DNA of 64,000 nucleotides from Gordonia sp. SL306 (GTDB lineage Bacteria; Actinomycetota; Actinomycetes; Mycobacteriales; Mycobacteriaceae). Position numbers and translations under genes: made by a program. A model generated the notes under the pieces. That model was given only the letters and a program-made list of their open reading frames with translations. It did not search any database and was not told the origin of the DNA. The stretch lies in NCBI RefSeq assembly GCF_026625785.1, contig NZ_CP113063.1:2914001-2978000 (forward strand). Reading direction: 5' to 3'. This document shows, in pieces, positions 50,770 through 58,474 of this stretch. Positions within the stretch are counted from its first letter, which is position 1; every line of letters starts with the position of its first letter.

Positions 50770-50791
50770 GAGATCGACTTTACCGATCGGT
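50749..50791. promoter_or_regulatory. Two ACCGATCGGT palindromes, candidate TetR operators
   Basis: Identical 10-bp perfect palindromes at 50749-50758 (inside codons 4-7 of the transporter) and 50782-50791 (between the two start codons, overlapping the transporter -10). Centres are 33 bp apart, about three helical turns, consistent with cooperative or looped repression. Confidence 0.6.
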
Positions 50792-50805
50792 GTAGTCTCT
50801 GTCAT

Positions 50806-51387
50806 GTGACCACCGAGATCGATTGGACGCCGAAGGCGAGGGCGATTCTGGACGCCGCGTCGGACCTCTTCTATGCGCAGGGGATCCACGCCGTCGGCGT
50901 GGAGGCGATCGCCGAGCGGGCGGGCGTCACCAAGAGGACGCTCTACGACCGTTTCGGGTCGAAGGAGCGACTCGTGGTGGAGTACCTGCTCGCCCGGGAC
51001 GCCTCATGGCGAGCATTCCTGGCCGACCGGCTGGCGGCCGCCGACAACGGTGTCGTCGCGCAGGTGTCCGCCGTCTTCGACGCGAGCCGCGGCTGGGCCG
51101 CCGAGCGAGGTCCCAAGGGCTGCAGCATGATCAACGCGCATGCGGAGATCAGCGACCCCGCGCATCCCGCCTATCCCGTCATCGTCGGACAGAAGCGGTG
51201 GATGCTCGAGCTCTTCACCCGGATCGTCGACACCGCGGGGACGCGGGTATCCGAGGCGATCGCCGCGCGCCTGATGCTGTTGCACGAAGGGGCGCTCGTC
51301 GCCGCGGGGATGGGTGTCGTCGAGGACGCGTTCGACGAGGCGAGATCGCTTGCCGTCGAGCTGCTGCGGTCAGAGCGCGTCGCGTAG
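50806..51387 (+). CDS. TetR-family transcriptional regulator
   Basis: 193 residues from the GTG at 50806; -10-like TAGTCT (50792-50797) ends 8 bases upstream, so leaderless. HTH region ASDLFYAQGIHAVGVEAIAERAGVTKRTLYDRFGS, then a TetR_C domain with GCSMINAHAEI. Regulates the divergent DMT exporter, by context. Its 3' end overlaps the convergent nfo gene by 18 bp. Confidence 0.87.
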   Translation: MTTEIDWTPKARAILDAASDLFYAQGIHAVGVEAIAERAGVTKRTLYDRFGSKERLVVEYLLARDASWRAFLADRLAAADNGVVAQVSAVFDASRGWAAERGPKGCSMINAHAEISDPAHPAYPVIVGQKRWMLELFTRIVDTAGTRVSEAIAARLMLLHEGALVAAGMGVVEDAFDEARSLAVELLRSERVA

Positions 51388-52140
51388 ATACCTCAGGTCG
51401 TCAGGAATGCCGTCGGCGGGCGTCTCGAGGATCACCGGCGCGTCCGCGGCCTTGGCGACCGCGGCCAGGACGGCGGGTTCGATGTGGCCGTCGCCGAGAT
51501 TCGCGTGCCGGTCCCGCCCGGAGTCGAACTCGTCGCGCGAATTGTTGAGGTGCACCAGGTCGATGCGGCCGGTGATGCCCTTGACCCGTTCCACGAGTCC
51601 GACGAGGTCCTCGCCGCCTGCCCAGGCGTGGCAGGTGTCGAGACAGAAGCCTGCCTGGTCGAAATCGCCCACCGACTCCCAGAGACGGTCGATCGCCTCC
51701 AGCGTGCGGGCCATCGCGTGGTCGCCACCCGCGGTGTTCTCGATCAGGATCGGCACGCCGAAACCGCCCTTGTCGACCTGGCGATCGAAGAGCTTGCGCC
51801 AGTTGGCGAATCCCTCTTTCGCATCCTCGCCGTCGCGGAGATGGCCGCCGTGCACGACAAGTCCGAACGCGCCGAGCTCGGCGGCGGCCGTGGCCTGCTG
51901 CTCGACCGCTTTGCGCGACGGCATTCGCAGCCGGTTGTTCAGACTCGCGACGTTGATCTGATAGCTCGAATGCACGACGACGTCGATGGCCGAATCGCGG
52001 ATCGCCTCGGCATCCGGTCGGGGCGCGGGCTTCTTCCAGCCCTGCGGATCGGTGACGAACATCTGGAAGACGTCGATGCCGAGTTCGTTCGCGGTGGACA
52101 GCGGGTCGGTGTCCTCACGCAGATGTGCTCCGATACGCAT
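51370..52140 (-). CDS. nfo: Deoxyribonuclease IV / endonuclease IV (Nfo)
   Basis: 256-residue AP endonuclease of base-excision repair, TIM barrel with three zinc ions. Zinc-site segments: VVVHSSYQINVAS, GLVVHGGHLRDG, PILIENTAGG, GFCLDTCHAWAGGEDL, DLVHLNNSRDEFDSGRDRHANLGDGHI and VILETPADG. Length close to the M. tuberculosis protein. Shares the strand with the small 52167-52382 gene upstream, 26 bp apart, and may be co-transcribed. Confidence 0.92.
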   Translation of the reverse strand: MRIGAHLREDTDPLSTANELGIDVFQMFVTDPQGWKKPAPRPDAEAIRDSAIDVVVHSSYQINVASLNNRLRMPSRKAVEQQATAAAELGAFGLVVHGGHLRDGEDAKEGFANWRKLFDRQVDKGGFGVPILIENTAGGDHAMARTLEAIDRLWESVGDFDQAGFCLDTCHAWAGGEDLVGLVERVKGITGRIDLVHLNNSRDEFDSGRDRHANLGDGHIEPAVLAAVAKAADAPVILETPADGIPDDLRYLRDAL

Positions 52141-52166
52141 GGGTCAACGATAGTGTGCGCCGGCCG

Positions 52167-52382
52167 TCACTCGCCGACGGCCGGCACCGTCTCGATCGTG
52201 ATCGGGACTCCGGTCGCGATGAGGAGTCGGCACGGGGCCTCGGAACCGTTGTAGAGACTGAGCCATTCGTGGCCGCGGCTGCCCTCGGCGTACACCGAGT
52301 CGAGGGCGCGATCGAGTCTCGCCTCGGCCTCCTTGGTGATGATGTAGCGCTGGTCGCCGTATCGAAGGTAACGGTCGGGCAC
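52167..52382 (-). CDS. Small conserved protein of unknown function
   Basis: 71 residues; GTG at 52382 with a strong GGGGAGGAG upstream. Compact mixed sequence (YLRYGDQRYIITKEAEARLD, HEWLSLYNGSEAPCRLLIATG) with no membrane segment or known motif. A CRP/GlxR-like site lies 27 bp upstream. Probably the first gene of a unit with nfo. Function unknown. Confidence 0.7.
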   Translation of the reverse strand: MPDRYLRYGDQRYIITKEAEARLDRALDSVYAEGSRGHEWLSLYNGSEAPCRLLIATGVPITIETVPAVGE

Positions 52383-52406
52383 GGCACTCCTCCCCAGGTC
52401 CGGTTG

Positions 52407-52422
52407 GTGTGATACCGATCAC
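52407..52422. promoter_or_regulatory. CRP/GlxR-like operator
   Basis: TGTGA-TACCGA-TCACG region: core GTGA at 52409-52412 and TCAC at 52419-52422, matching 15 of 16 consensus positions. It sits just upstream of the small gene at 52382 (minus) and about 85 bp before the PAP2 gene (plus). Confidence 0.55.
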
Positions 52423-52507
52423 GATCCTAGGGGAAATCAGCGGCAACGACGGGCGCGCGGCGGTTTGCTGGTCACCAAACGCCCGATGATCACTAGGCTG
52501 ACGGCAA

Positions 52508-53857
52508 GTGAATACGCAGGGTGCCCCGAGCGGGGGCGTGGGTGGGCAGGAATCTCGGGTGAGCATTGACGACGCGGTCGACGTCCAGGACTCGGACGAT
52601 GATGCGGGATCGAAGGCTCGCCGTGCCGTGAGCAAGAAGTCCGTGGAGGACCCCGCCGGGACCAGCGGATCGGAGAACTCCGAGGCCGAGACCGCAGAGC
52701 CCGAGACGGGCGAGACGTCTGCGCCGGAAACCGAGCCGTCCGGCGTGGAACCGGTGCTCGACGACATCGCGGCCGCTGCGTCGACCGATCCCGAACCCGG
52801 CAGTCGTCGAGACCTCACCATGGTCCGACGCGTCGCGATCGCTGCCTGGGTCGTGTTCATGGTCGTCGAGGTCGCCCTCAACGGCCTGGCCTTCGACCGT
52901 ACCCAGCTGATCGTCCTGCTCTGTCTGGGCATGCTGGCCGCCACCATCGGGCGGCGCAAGGCGATCAGCGTGATCATCGACTGGCTGCCGTTCGCATTGA
53001 TCCTCGTGCTCTACGACTGGACCCGCGACGTCGCGCGCATCGTCGACATGCCGACACAGTGGCATCTGGCACCCGACGTCGACCATGCACTGTTCGGCGT
53101 CAATCCGACGGTGTGGCTGCAGGAGCACCTGAAAGGCGCGTCCCCGCCCTGGTGGGAGGTCATCACCAGCGTCGTCTACATGTCGTACTTCATCGTCCCG
53201 TATGCGGCCGCGGCCGTGCTCTGGCTGCGCGATCGGTCGGCATGGCGCCGCTACGCTGCGTGCTTCGTGGCGACGACGTTCCTCGCGCTCGTCGGCTACA
53301 CGCTGGTCCCGGCCGCACCGCCGTGGGCGGCCGCTCGGTGTACCGCCGAGCAGGTGGTCGACCACCCGCGTGAGCCGATGTGCATGACGAACGAGGCAGG
53401 CGCCCCGGGCGGCGGCGTCCTCGGTGACGTCACGCCCACGCAGCCCGGCGCGGCGCCGTATGTGGAGCGGATCTCGGCCCGCGGCTGGAACGTCCTGAAC
53501 ATCCACGCGGCCTCGACGCTGGTCGAGGTGGGGCAGGGCAAGGCAAACCTCGTCGCGGCGATCCCGTCGCTGCACGCCGGTCTCACGATGTTGCTGGCGT
53601 TGTTCATGTGGCCGAGGGTCAAGGCGCTGGGCAAGACGTTGTTCATGGGTTACGCGCTCGCGATGGCCTTCACGCTGGTCTACACCGCCGAGCACTACGT
53701 CTTCGACATCCTGCTCGGCTGGGGGTTGGCGGCGTTCGTCATCGTCGTCGCGAATCTGGTCGACAAGTACTGGCTGATCCCGCGAAAGCAGCGACGTGAG
53801 GCGGCCGAGGCCCAGACGGAGGTCGGGGCAGAGGCCGAGGTGACTGCGCCCCGGTAG
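52508..53857 (+). CDS. PAP2-superfamily membrane protein
   Basis: 449 residues; GTG at 52508 with TAGGCT (52494-52499) 8 bases upstream. The first 105 residues are acidic and disordered (Glu/Thr/Ser/Pro). Six or so helices follow, with the phosphatase motifs PSLHAG and EHYVFDILLGW (the H-x3-D pair); the usual first motif is less clear. Resembles the inositolphosphotransferase/Aur1-like branch (PAP2_3). Acts on lipid or polyprenyl phosphates, substrate unknown. Confidence 0.82.
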   Translation: MNTQGAPSGGVGGQESRVSIDDAVDVQDSDDDAGSKARRAVSKKSVEDPAGTSGSENSEAETAEPETGETSAPETEPSGVEPVLDDIAAAASTDPEPGSRRDLTMVRRVAIAAWVVFMVVEVALNGLAFDRTQLIVLLCLGMLAATIGRRKAISVIIDWLPFALILVLYDWTRDVARIVDMPTQWHLAPDVDHALFGVNPTVWLQEHLKGASPPWWEVITSVVYMSYFIVPYAAAAVLWLRDRSAWRRYAACFVATTFLALVGYTLVPAAPPWAAARCTAEQVVDHPREPMCMTNEAGAPGGGVLGDVTPTQPGAAPYVERISARGWNVLNIHAASTLVEVGQGKANLVAAIPSLHAGLTMLLALFMWPRVKALGKTLFMGYALAMAFTLVYTAEHYVFDILLGWGLAAFVIVVANLVDKYWLIPRKQRREAAEAQTEVGAEAEVTAPR

Positions 53858-53867
53858 GCTCGTCGGC

Positions 53868-54290
53868 GTGTCGATCGCCCGTCTCCGCCGGCTGCCCCGC
53901 AGCGCGCCCGGAGCCGGTCTGTTGCTGACCATCGCGATGGCGATCCTGATCATGCACACCGTCGTCGCCCATTGCGCGACCGGTGGCGGTCATCATGAAC
54001 CGTCGGCCGCCGACCATCCGCCGTCCTCGTCGGTGATGCAGGCGGCACAGCAGGGGATCCTCGACGACACCACGATGAGCGGTACCGACTGCGGGCTGCA
54101 TCAGCATGCGTGCGTCTTCATCCGTGCCGGTGATCCCGACGTCATCATCCTGGCCGTCCTCGTACTGGCCTGGGGTTTCCCCATCCCGCCGTTGCTCCGT
54201 TCGGTACGCGGGCGGCTGCGTCTCCGGGCGGGCCGACCACCTCCATGGGCCATGCCGACACATCTGCGATTGCAGGTGATCCGCTGCTGA
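53868..54290 (+). CDS. DUF6153-like small membrane protein
   Basis: 140 residues; GTG at 53868 with TAGGCT (53855-53860) ending 7 bases upstream and overlapping the PAP2 stop. Two helices (GAGLLLTIAMAILIMHTVVAH; VIILAVLVLAWGFPIPPLL) flank an outside loop with His/Cys residues (HCATGGGHHEPSAADH, DCGLHQHACVF) that could bind copper. Such proteins usually precede DUF305 genes, as here, in copper-associated sets. Family number from memory. Confidence 0.72.
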   Translation: MSIARLRRLPRSAPGAGLLLTIAMAILIMHTVVAHCATGGGHHEPSAADHPPSSSVMQAAQQGILDDTTMSGTDCGLHQHACVFIRAGDPDVIILAVLVLAWGFPIPPLLRSVRGRLRLRAGRPPPWAMPTHLRLQVIRC

Positions 54291-54396
54291 TGGGCTCGTG
54301 CCGGACCGTGTGTCCGGTCGCCGATCAGTTCCGCCTGCGCGCACCCACACGGATGCCGCGCGGGTCGGATTCACCACTCCTGCAGAGGATTCTTCG

Positions 54397-55017
54397 ATGA
54401 AACGACAGACAACCGCATGCTCGATCCTGCTCGCCGCCGCCCTTCTCGGGGCGTGTTCGACCGGCACAGACGACCCGGCGACGAACTCGCCTGCGACCTC
54501 GGCCTCCGCTTCGGCTGCCGCCGGGTCGGAGTCGGTGTCGCACAACGACGCCGACATCGCCTTCAACCAGATGATGATCCCGCATCATCGTCAGGCGGTC
54601 GCGATGGCCGAACTCGTGGACGAACGCACCACGACGCCGGCCGTCCGTGCGCTCGGAGAGCAGATCGAGAACGCGCAGCAACCCGAGATCGACCAGATGA
54701 CGACCCGCCTCACCGACTGGGGCGTCCCGGCAGAACCGGCCGATTCGAATGAGCACGGCGGTCACGGCGGCGATGGCGGCCACTCGATGTCGGGCATGAT
54801 GACCGACGACGAGATGGCCGCGCTCACCGACGCGCGCGGAACGGAGTTCGACCGATTGTGGCTCGACGGGATGATCCGCCATCACCTGGGTGCGGTCGCG
54901 ATGGCCGATGACGAACTCGCGCGGGGCATCGACGGTCCCTCACGGGCTCTCGCGCAACAGATCAAGGCCTCTCAGCAGGCGGAGATCGGCGAGATGAAGC
55001 AGTTGCTCGGGCAGTGA
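54397..55017 (+). CDS. DUF305 lipoprotein, probable metal-linked
   Basis: 206 residues from the ATG at 54397. Lipoprotein signal with lipobox LLGAC, a Thr/Ser/Ala linker, then a duplicated DUF305 unit: FNQMMIPHHRQAVAMAELV and LWLDGMIRHHLGAVAMADDEL, separated by a His/Gly/Met-rich loop (HGGHGGDGGHSMSGMM). The paired M-I-x-H-H motifs suggest copper or iron binding on the cell surface. Linked with the DUF6153-like gene. Confidence 0.85.
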   Translation: MKRQTTACSILLAAALLGACSTGTDDPATNSPATSASASAAAGSESVSHNDADIAFNQMMIPHHRQAVAMAELVDERTTTPAVRALGEQIENAQQPEIDQMTTRLTDWGVPAEPADSNEHGGHGGDGGHSMSGMMTDDEMAALTDARGTEFDRLWLDGMIRHHLGAVAMADDELARGIDGPSRALAQQIKASQQAEIGEMKQLLGQ

Positions 55018-55024
55018 TCCGTAG

Positions 55025-55056
55025 GCCGGGTGCCCCGCCACGGCGGGGTGCCCGGC
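55025..55056. terminator. Bidirectional terminator between DUF305 and DUF4185 genes
   Basis: 15-bp arms at 55025-55039 and 55042-55056 with 13 of 15 paired, very GC-rich, located in the 65-bp gap between convergent genes. Confidence 0.65.
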
Positions 55057-55082
55057 CGTGGAGGCCCGATGTGGATCCCGCG

Positions 55083-56156
55083 TCAGGGCTTGTTCAGCGG
55101 AAGCCGCATCAAATAGACCTGATACCCGGTGTAGATCGAGTACGTGAAGTACAGCGAGCTGCCCTTCGACCACGGGTGGATGAAGGGTGCATACCCCGAG
55201 TACGGGTCGTTTGCCGGCACCACGATCTCACCGGAGCTCCACGGGCCCCATGGATTGTCGGCGGTCCGCAACACCACACCGTTGTCCTTGGTGCCGAGCG
55301 AGATGTACTTGCCGAGATAGTCGTTCCAGGCGACCGACAACTCGCCGGTCGGCGCGCCCATCACCGGGGTGGCCGACTCCGGGTTGTTCTTGACCCAGCG
55401 ACCCCACGAGAAGTACTCGTATTTGCCGAGATGTTCGATGTCCTTCTCGTTCACCCGCGCCAGGTAGACCGAGCCCCAGCGTCCGTCGGGGGTTCCGTAG
55501 GTGTAGACGGTGTCGCCCACCTTCAGGTAGGCGGCCATCTGGAACTTGTGGTTGCCACCGCCGTTCGGCCGGAATGCGTTCACCGCTTTCCAGTTCTGGC
55601 CGTTGTCGGTGGACGCCGCGAGACCGGACCAGTTGGTGAACCAGATCCCGGGAGGTCCCCAGTGCTTCACCGACATGACGTTCATGTACTGCTTGCCGTT
55701 CGCCGCGACACCCGCGGTCGGGATGATCGTGACCTCGCGGCGCAGGTTCGGCTTCAGCAGTCGCTTGGCGTTGCCCGGGCTGCCGGCGTGGCCGGTGAAC
55801 GTCATGCCGTCGGAGAGATTACGGTCGGTGCTGCGCAGCAGGACGTTGGAGCGCCAGTACCAGAGCTGGCCGTAGAGCAGTGACCACCCGTTGAACGACT
55901 GGGTGTCCCCGAAGGCGGTCATGATCTCGCCGCGACCGTTGTCCCACATGACACCGAGGTCGGTGCCGACGATGTTGTATCTACCGACCGTGTCGTTGAT
56001 CGAACCCGGCCCGGTGAGGCGTGCGACGACCTTGCCGTTACCGGCCGCGACAGGGAAGGCCTCGGCGGATGGCGTGGTCGCCAGGCCCACCGTCAAGGTG
56101 GTCGCGAGGGTGGAAACCGCGAATACCGTTCTCCATCGTCCTAGACGCCGCATCAT
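55083..56156 (-). CDS. Secreted DUF4185 protein, candidate endo-D-arabinanase (GH183-like)
   Basis: 357 residues with a Sec signal peptide (VFAVSTLATTLTVGLA ... SAEA|F). The rest fits a beta-propeller: repeated blades with GTDLGVMWDNGRGEIMTAFG, GPPGIWFTNWSGLAASTDNG, KFQMAAYLKVGDTVYTYGTP, TGELSVAWNDYLGKYISLG and GPWSSGEIVVP. DUF4185 contains the recently described GH183 endo-D-arabinanases that cut mycobacterial arabinan, so a cell-wall remodelling role is plausible. Whether the catalytic acids are conserved needs alignment. Leaderless promoter TAGGGT (56169-56164, minus), 7 bases upstream of the ATG, lies inside an inverted repeat. Confidence 0.78.
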   Translation of the reverse strand: MMRRLGRWRTVFAVSTLATTLTVGLATTPSAEAFPVAAGNGKVVARLTGPGSINDTVGRYNIVGTDLGVMWDNGRGEIMTAFGDTQSFNGWSLLYGQLWYWRSNVLLRSTDRNLSDGMTFTGHAGSPGNAKRLLKPNLRREVTIIPTAGVAANGKQYMNVMSVKHWGPPGIWFTNWSGLAASTDNGQNWKAVNAFRPNGGGNHKFQMAAYLKVGDTVYTYGTPDGRWGSVYLARVNEKDIEHLGKYEYFSWGRWVKNNPESATPVMGAPTGELSVAWNDYLGKYISLGTKDNGVVLRTADNPWGPWSSGEIVVPANDPYSGYAPFIHPWSKGSSLYFTYSIYTGYQVYLMRLPLNKP

Positions 56157-56166
56157 GAGCGAGACC

Positions 56167-56183
56167 CTATCAAGACCTGATAG
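56167..56183. promoter_or_regulatory. Inverted repeat at the DUF4185 promoter
   Basis: Perfect arms CTATCA (56167-56172) and TGATAG (56178-56183), 5-base centre AGACC, overlapping the proposed -10 box. Likely repressor site; the regulator is not obvious nearby. Confidence 0.5.
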
Positions 56184-56208
56184 TCATCGGAGCGCGACAT
56201 AAGGCCTG

Positions 56209-57087
56209 TCAGCCTTCGGCATACTTTTCGCCGGGTTTCACCGACGTGAAATCGATGGTCGCCGCCGCGTTCTCCACGCCCGTGACCATGCCCACCCCGA
56301 ATTGTCCGTCGACGTCGTAGAGGTTGGCGGTACTCGTCGAGATCCCGTCGGTCTCCAGGTGGGTGGCCGCCTCGACGCCGATCCGGCTGCCGACCGGCAG
56401 TCGGGACAATGCGACGGTCAGATCGCAGTTGATATAGGCGATGCCCGCGGTGCCCCAATTGCAGACCAGGCTGGTCGACTCCCCGCTGATCACCGCGCGC
56501 TGGAAAGGCGTCGGGTCCTCCCCGACGACGGTGCCGACGGCACGGGTCCACAGCCATTTCCGCTGCCCGTGCTGGTGAGCGGCCATGTCCTGGCTCCAGA
56601 CGATCTCGCCGCCGTGTTCCGATGTGGTCCCGTACCAGGGGAAGTGGTCGTCGGCATCGGTCTCGGGCGGCCGGAACCGGGTCGCGTCGGCAGGCCGGCG
56701 CCAGCGTTCCCCCGGCGGATCGGTGCTCTCCCTGACGAACACGGTGGTGCTCCGCGCGACGATCACCTCGACACCGTCCGCGGCCTGGATCACGTCGACC
56801 TCGGCGACCTTGATCCGCCTGCCGTCGCGGACGAGTCGGCCCCGCGTGACCGTGACGGTGTCCCTGGCAACCTTGAACAGTTCGATGGTGAACCGTGCGG
56901 TGCGGAATCCCTGAGTCGCGAACTCGTCTTCGGCGGCGCGGGCGGCGAGCGCGCACACCGCGGGACCGTTCAACGTCGACGGCGCCCAGAGACTGGCCGC
57001 GAAGCGGGTGGGGGTGTATCCGCGGGATTCTTCCGCAGCGGAATCGGCCGTCCCGGAATCGTGGGAGAAGAATGCGATCAGCGACAC
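56209..57087 (-). CDS. Acyl-CoA thioesterase-like double hot-dog protein
   Basis: 292 residues. Two hot-dog repeats: N-terminal GPAVCALAARAAEDEF, TARFTIELFKVARDTVT and AEVDVIQAADGVEVIVARSTTVFV; C-terminal CNWGTAGIAYINCDLTVALSRLP, GIGISTST-like end (TDGISTSTANLYDVDGQFGVG). Resembles actinobacterial TesB-like/hotdog-fold thioesterase family proteins. Cleaves acyl-CoA of unknown chain length. Stands between the DUF4185 and HdeD genes. Confidence 0.75.
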   Translation of the reverse strand: MSLIAFFSHDSGTADSAAEESRGYTPTRFAASLWAPSTLNGPAVCALAARAAEDEFATQGFRTARFTIELFKVARDTVTVTRGRLVRDGRRIKVAEVDVIQAADGVEVIVARSTTVFVRESTDPPGERWRRPADATRFRPPETDADDHFPWYGTTSEHGGEIVWSQDMAAHQHGQRKWLWTRAVGTVVGEDPTPFQRAVISGESTSLVCNWGTAGIAYINCDLTVALSRLPVGSRIGVEAATHLETDGISTSTANLYDVDGQFGVGMVTGVENAAATIDFTSVKPGEKYAEG

Positions 57088-57142
57088 TGATTTTCCCTTC
57101 TGTTCGGCGGGTGAATGTGGTGTCGCACCCTCCGAGACGTAC

Positions 57143-57148
57143 TAACCT
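57143..57148 (+). promoter_or_regulatory. -10 box TAACCT, probable leaderless promoter
   Basis: TANNNT hexamer ending 6 bases before the ATG at 57155; no ribosome binding site is present. Confidence 0.4.
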
Positions 57149-57154
57149 GCCTCC

Positions 57155-57724
57155 ATGACAATTGCAGATTACGCAAAGCAGATTCCGAACGAATTGGTGA
57201 ATGCCGTTCGCTCGATGATGATCGCGACATCCATCGTGGGAATCGTCCTGGGAATCATCGCGCTGATATGGCCGGGCGCGACGCTGCTCGTGATCGGTGT
57301 CCTCTTCGGGATCTCGTTGATCGTGGCCGGGCTGTTCCGGATCTATACGGCGTTCGCGGCCAAGCTGTTGTCCGGTGGCTGGCGGTTCGTCCTCGGCCTC
57401 GTCGGGGTGCTGATCCTCGCGGCGGGCATCATCGCATTGTTCAATCCCGAGGAGTCGCTGGTGTTCCTGGCGATCTTCATCGGTATCGGCTGGATCTTCC
57501 AGGGTGTCGCCGATCTGGCGCACGCGGTGGCCGGTTCGGTGCACACGCCGCGGTGGCTGTTGGTGCTCTCCGGTGTCGTCGCGATCATCGCCGGCATCGT
57601 GATGATGGTGATCCCCGGTCTCGCGCTGGCCACCTTCCTGTGGGTGGCCGCGATAATGCTGATCGTGGTCAGCGTGGTCACGCTGGTGACACTGCCCAAG
57701 AAGATCGAGGACCCGACCATCTGA
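57155..57724 (+). CDS. HdeD-family membrane protein (DUF308)
   Basis: 189 residues, six hydrophobic helices in three DUF308 repeats, e.g. IVGIVLGIIALIWPGATLLV, FVLGLVGVLILAAGIIALF and GVVAIIAGIVMMVIPGLALA, each with the Trp/Pro or Asn/Pro turn. HdeD proteins help acid or stress tolerance in enterobacteria; the actinobacterial role is unknown. Ends with a short basic tail. Confidence 0.85.
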   Translation: MTIADYAKQIPNELVNAVRSMMIATSIVGIVLGIIALIWPGATLLVIGVLFGISLIVAGLFRIYTAFAAKLLSGGWRFVLGLVGVLILAAGIIALFNPEESLVFLAIFIGIGWIFQGVADLAHAVAGSVHTPRWLLVLSGVVAIIAGIVMMVIPGLALATFLWVAAIMLIVVSVVTLVTLPKKIEDPTI

Positions 57725-57736
57725 GTCGGACGATCT

Positions 57737-57750
57737 GAGCCGGCCGGCTC
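57737..57750. terminator. Palindrome GAGCCGGCCGGCTC between convergent genes
   Basis: 14-bp perfect palindrome between the HdeD gene and the convergent TPR-like gene; as RNA it could form a short GC-rich stem. No T-run, so only a weak terminator candidate. Confidence 0.35.
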
Positions 57751-57768
57751 GTCGTCGCCGATACTCCT

Positions 57769-58347
57769 TCAGGCGATGGCGAGCCCGTCGAAGGTCACCG
57801 ACGCCCGCGCCGACTCCGCGTTGGCCGGGAGTTCGTTCACGAGCCGGTTGATCATCACCAGCACGTCGTGGCTGTGGGTCAGCCGGGCACTGTCGATGAG
57901 TGCGGTGTCGGCGGAGATCATCGCCAGCGGATCGGCCTCGGTACGGTGGGCGACCGCGGCCGCCAGCAGCCGGCGGGCCTGGTCGGGGTCGGCATCCCAC
58001 AGCGCGTCGGCGGTGGTCAGGTAGAGACGGACGGCGGGCGGATAGTCGTGCAGGTTGAGCAGTGCCCAGGCCCAGTGCTTGGCCACGTCCACGGTGTCGG
58101 TCTGGGCCGGTCCGTGGGTCCGGACGTACTTCCCGTGGAGTTCACGGCACAACGGCGTCGAGTCCGCCCAGAGATGCAGCTGTGACATACACCGGACGCA
58201 GTCGTGGAGATTCGACAGGTACTTGATGGAGTACGGACCCTCGCGACGGGACCGGATCTCGCGGAGCACCGAGAATTCGGCGAGGGCATGGGTGTATTCG
58301 CCCGCCGAGAGGAGGGCCTCGGCCTCGTCCTGCATCTCCTCGATCAT
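57769..58347 (-). CDS. TPR-like helical protein of unknown function
   Basis: 192 residues, all-helical, with repeat-like pairs: AEALLSAGEYTHALAEFSVL, YLSNLHDCVRCMSQLHLWAD, AKHWAWALLNLHDYPPAVRL and LLAAAVAHRTEADPLAMI, spaced about 40 residues as in tetratricopeptide proteins. No catalytic motif or membrane helix. GAGGA abuts the ATG at 58347, and a second ATG lies at 58335. Probably a protein-binding scaffold. Confidence 0.65.
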   Translation of the reverse strand: MIEEMQDEAEALLSAGEYTHALAEFSVLREIRSRREGPYSIKYLSNLHDCVRCMSQLHLWADSTPLCRELHGKYVRTHGPAQTDTVDVAKHWAWALLNLHDYPPAVRLYLTTADALWDADPDQARRLLAAAVAHRTEADPLAMISADTALIDSARLTHSHDVLVMINRLVNELPANAESARASVTFDGLAIA

Positions 58348-58474
58348 TCCTCGATTGTCGCGGATATCGGCCGGTCGCGGGGGAACTTCGTCGAAAGATC
58401 CACGCTCCGACGACGACCCGGCCGCCGCCCCACAGGGCGACGGCCGGGTCGGTCCGGATGTGTGAACGCCGAGA

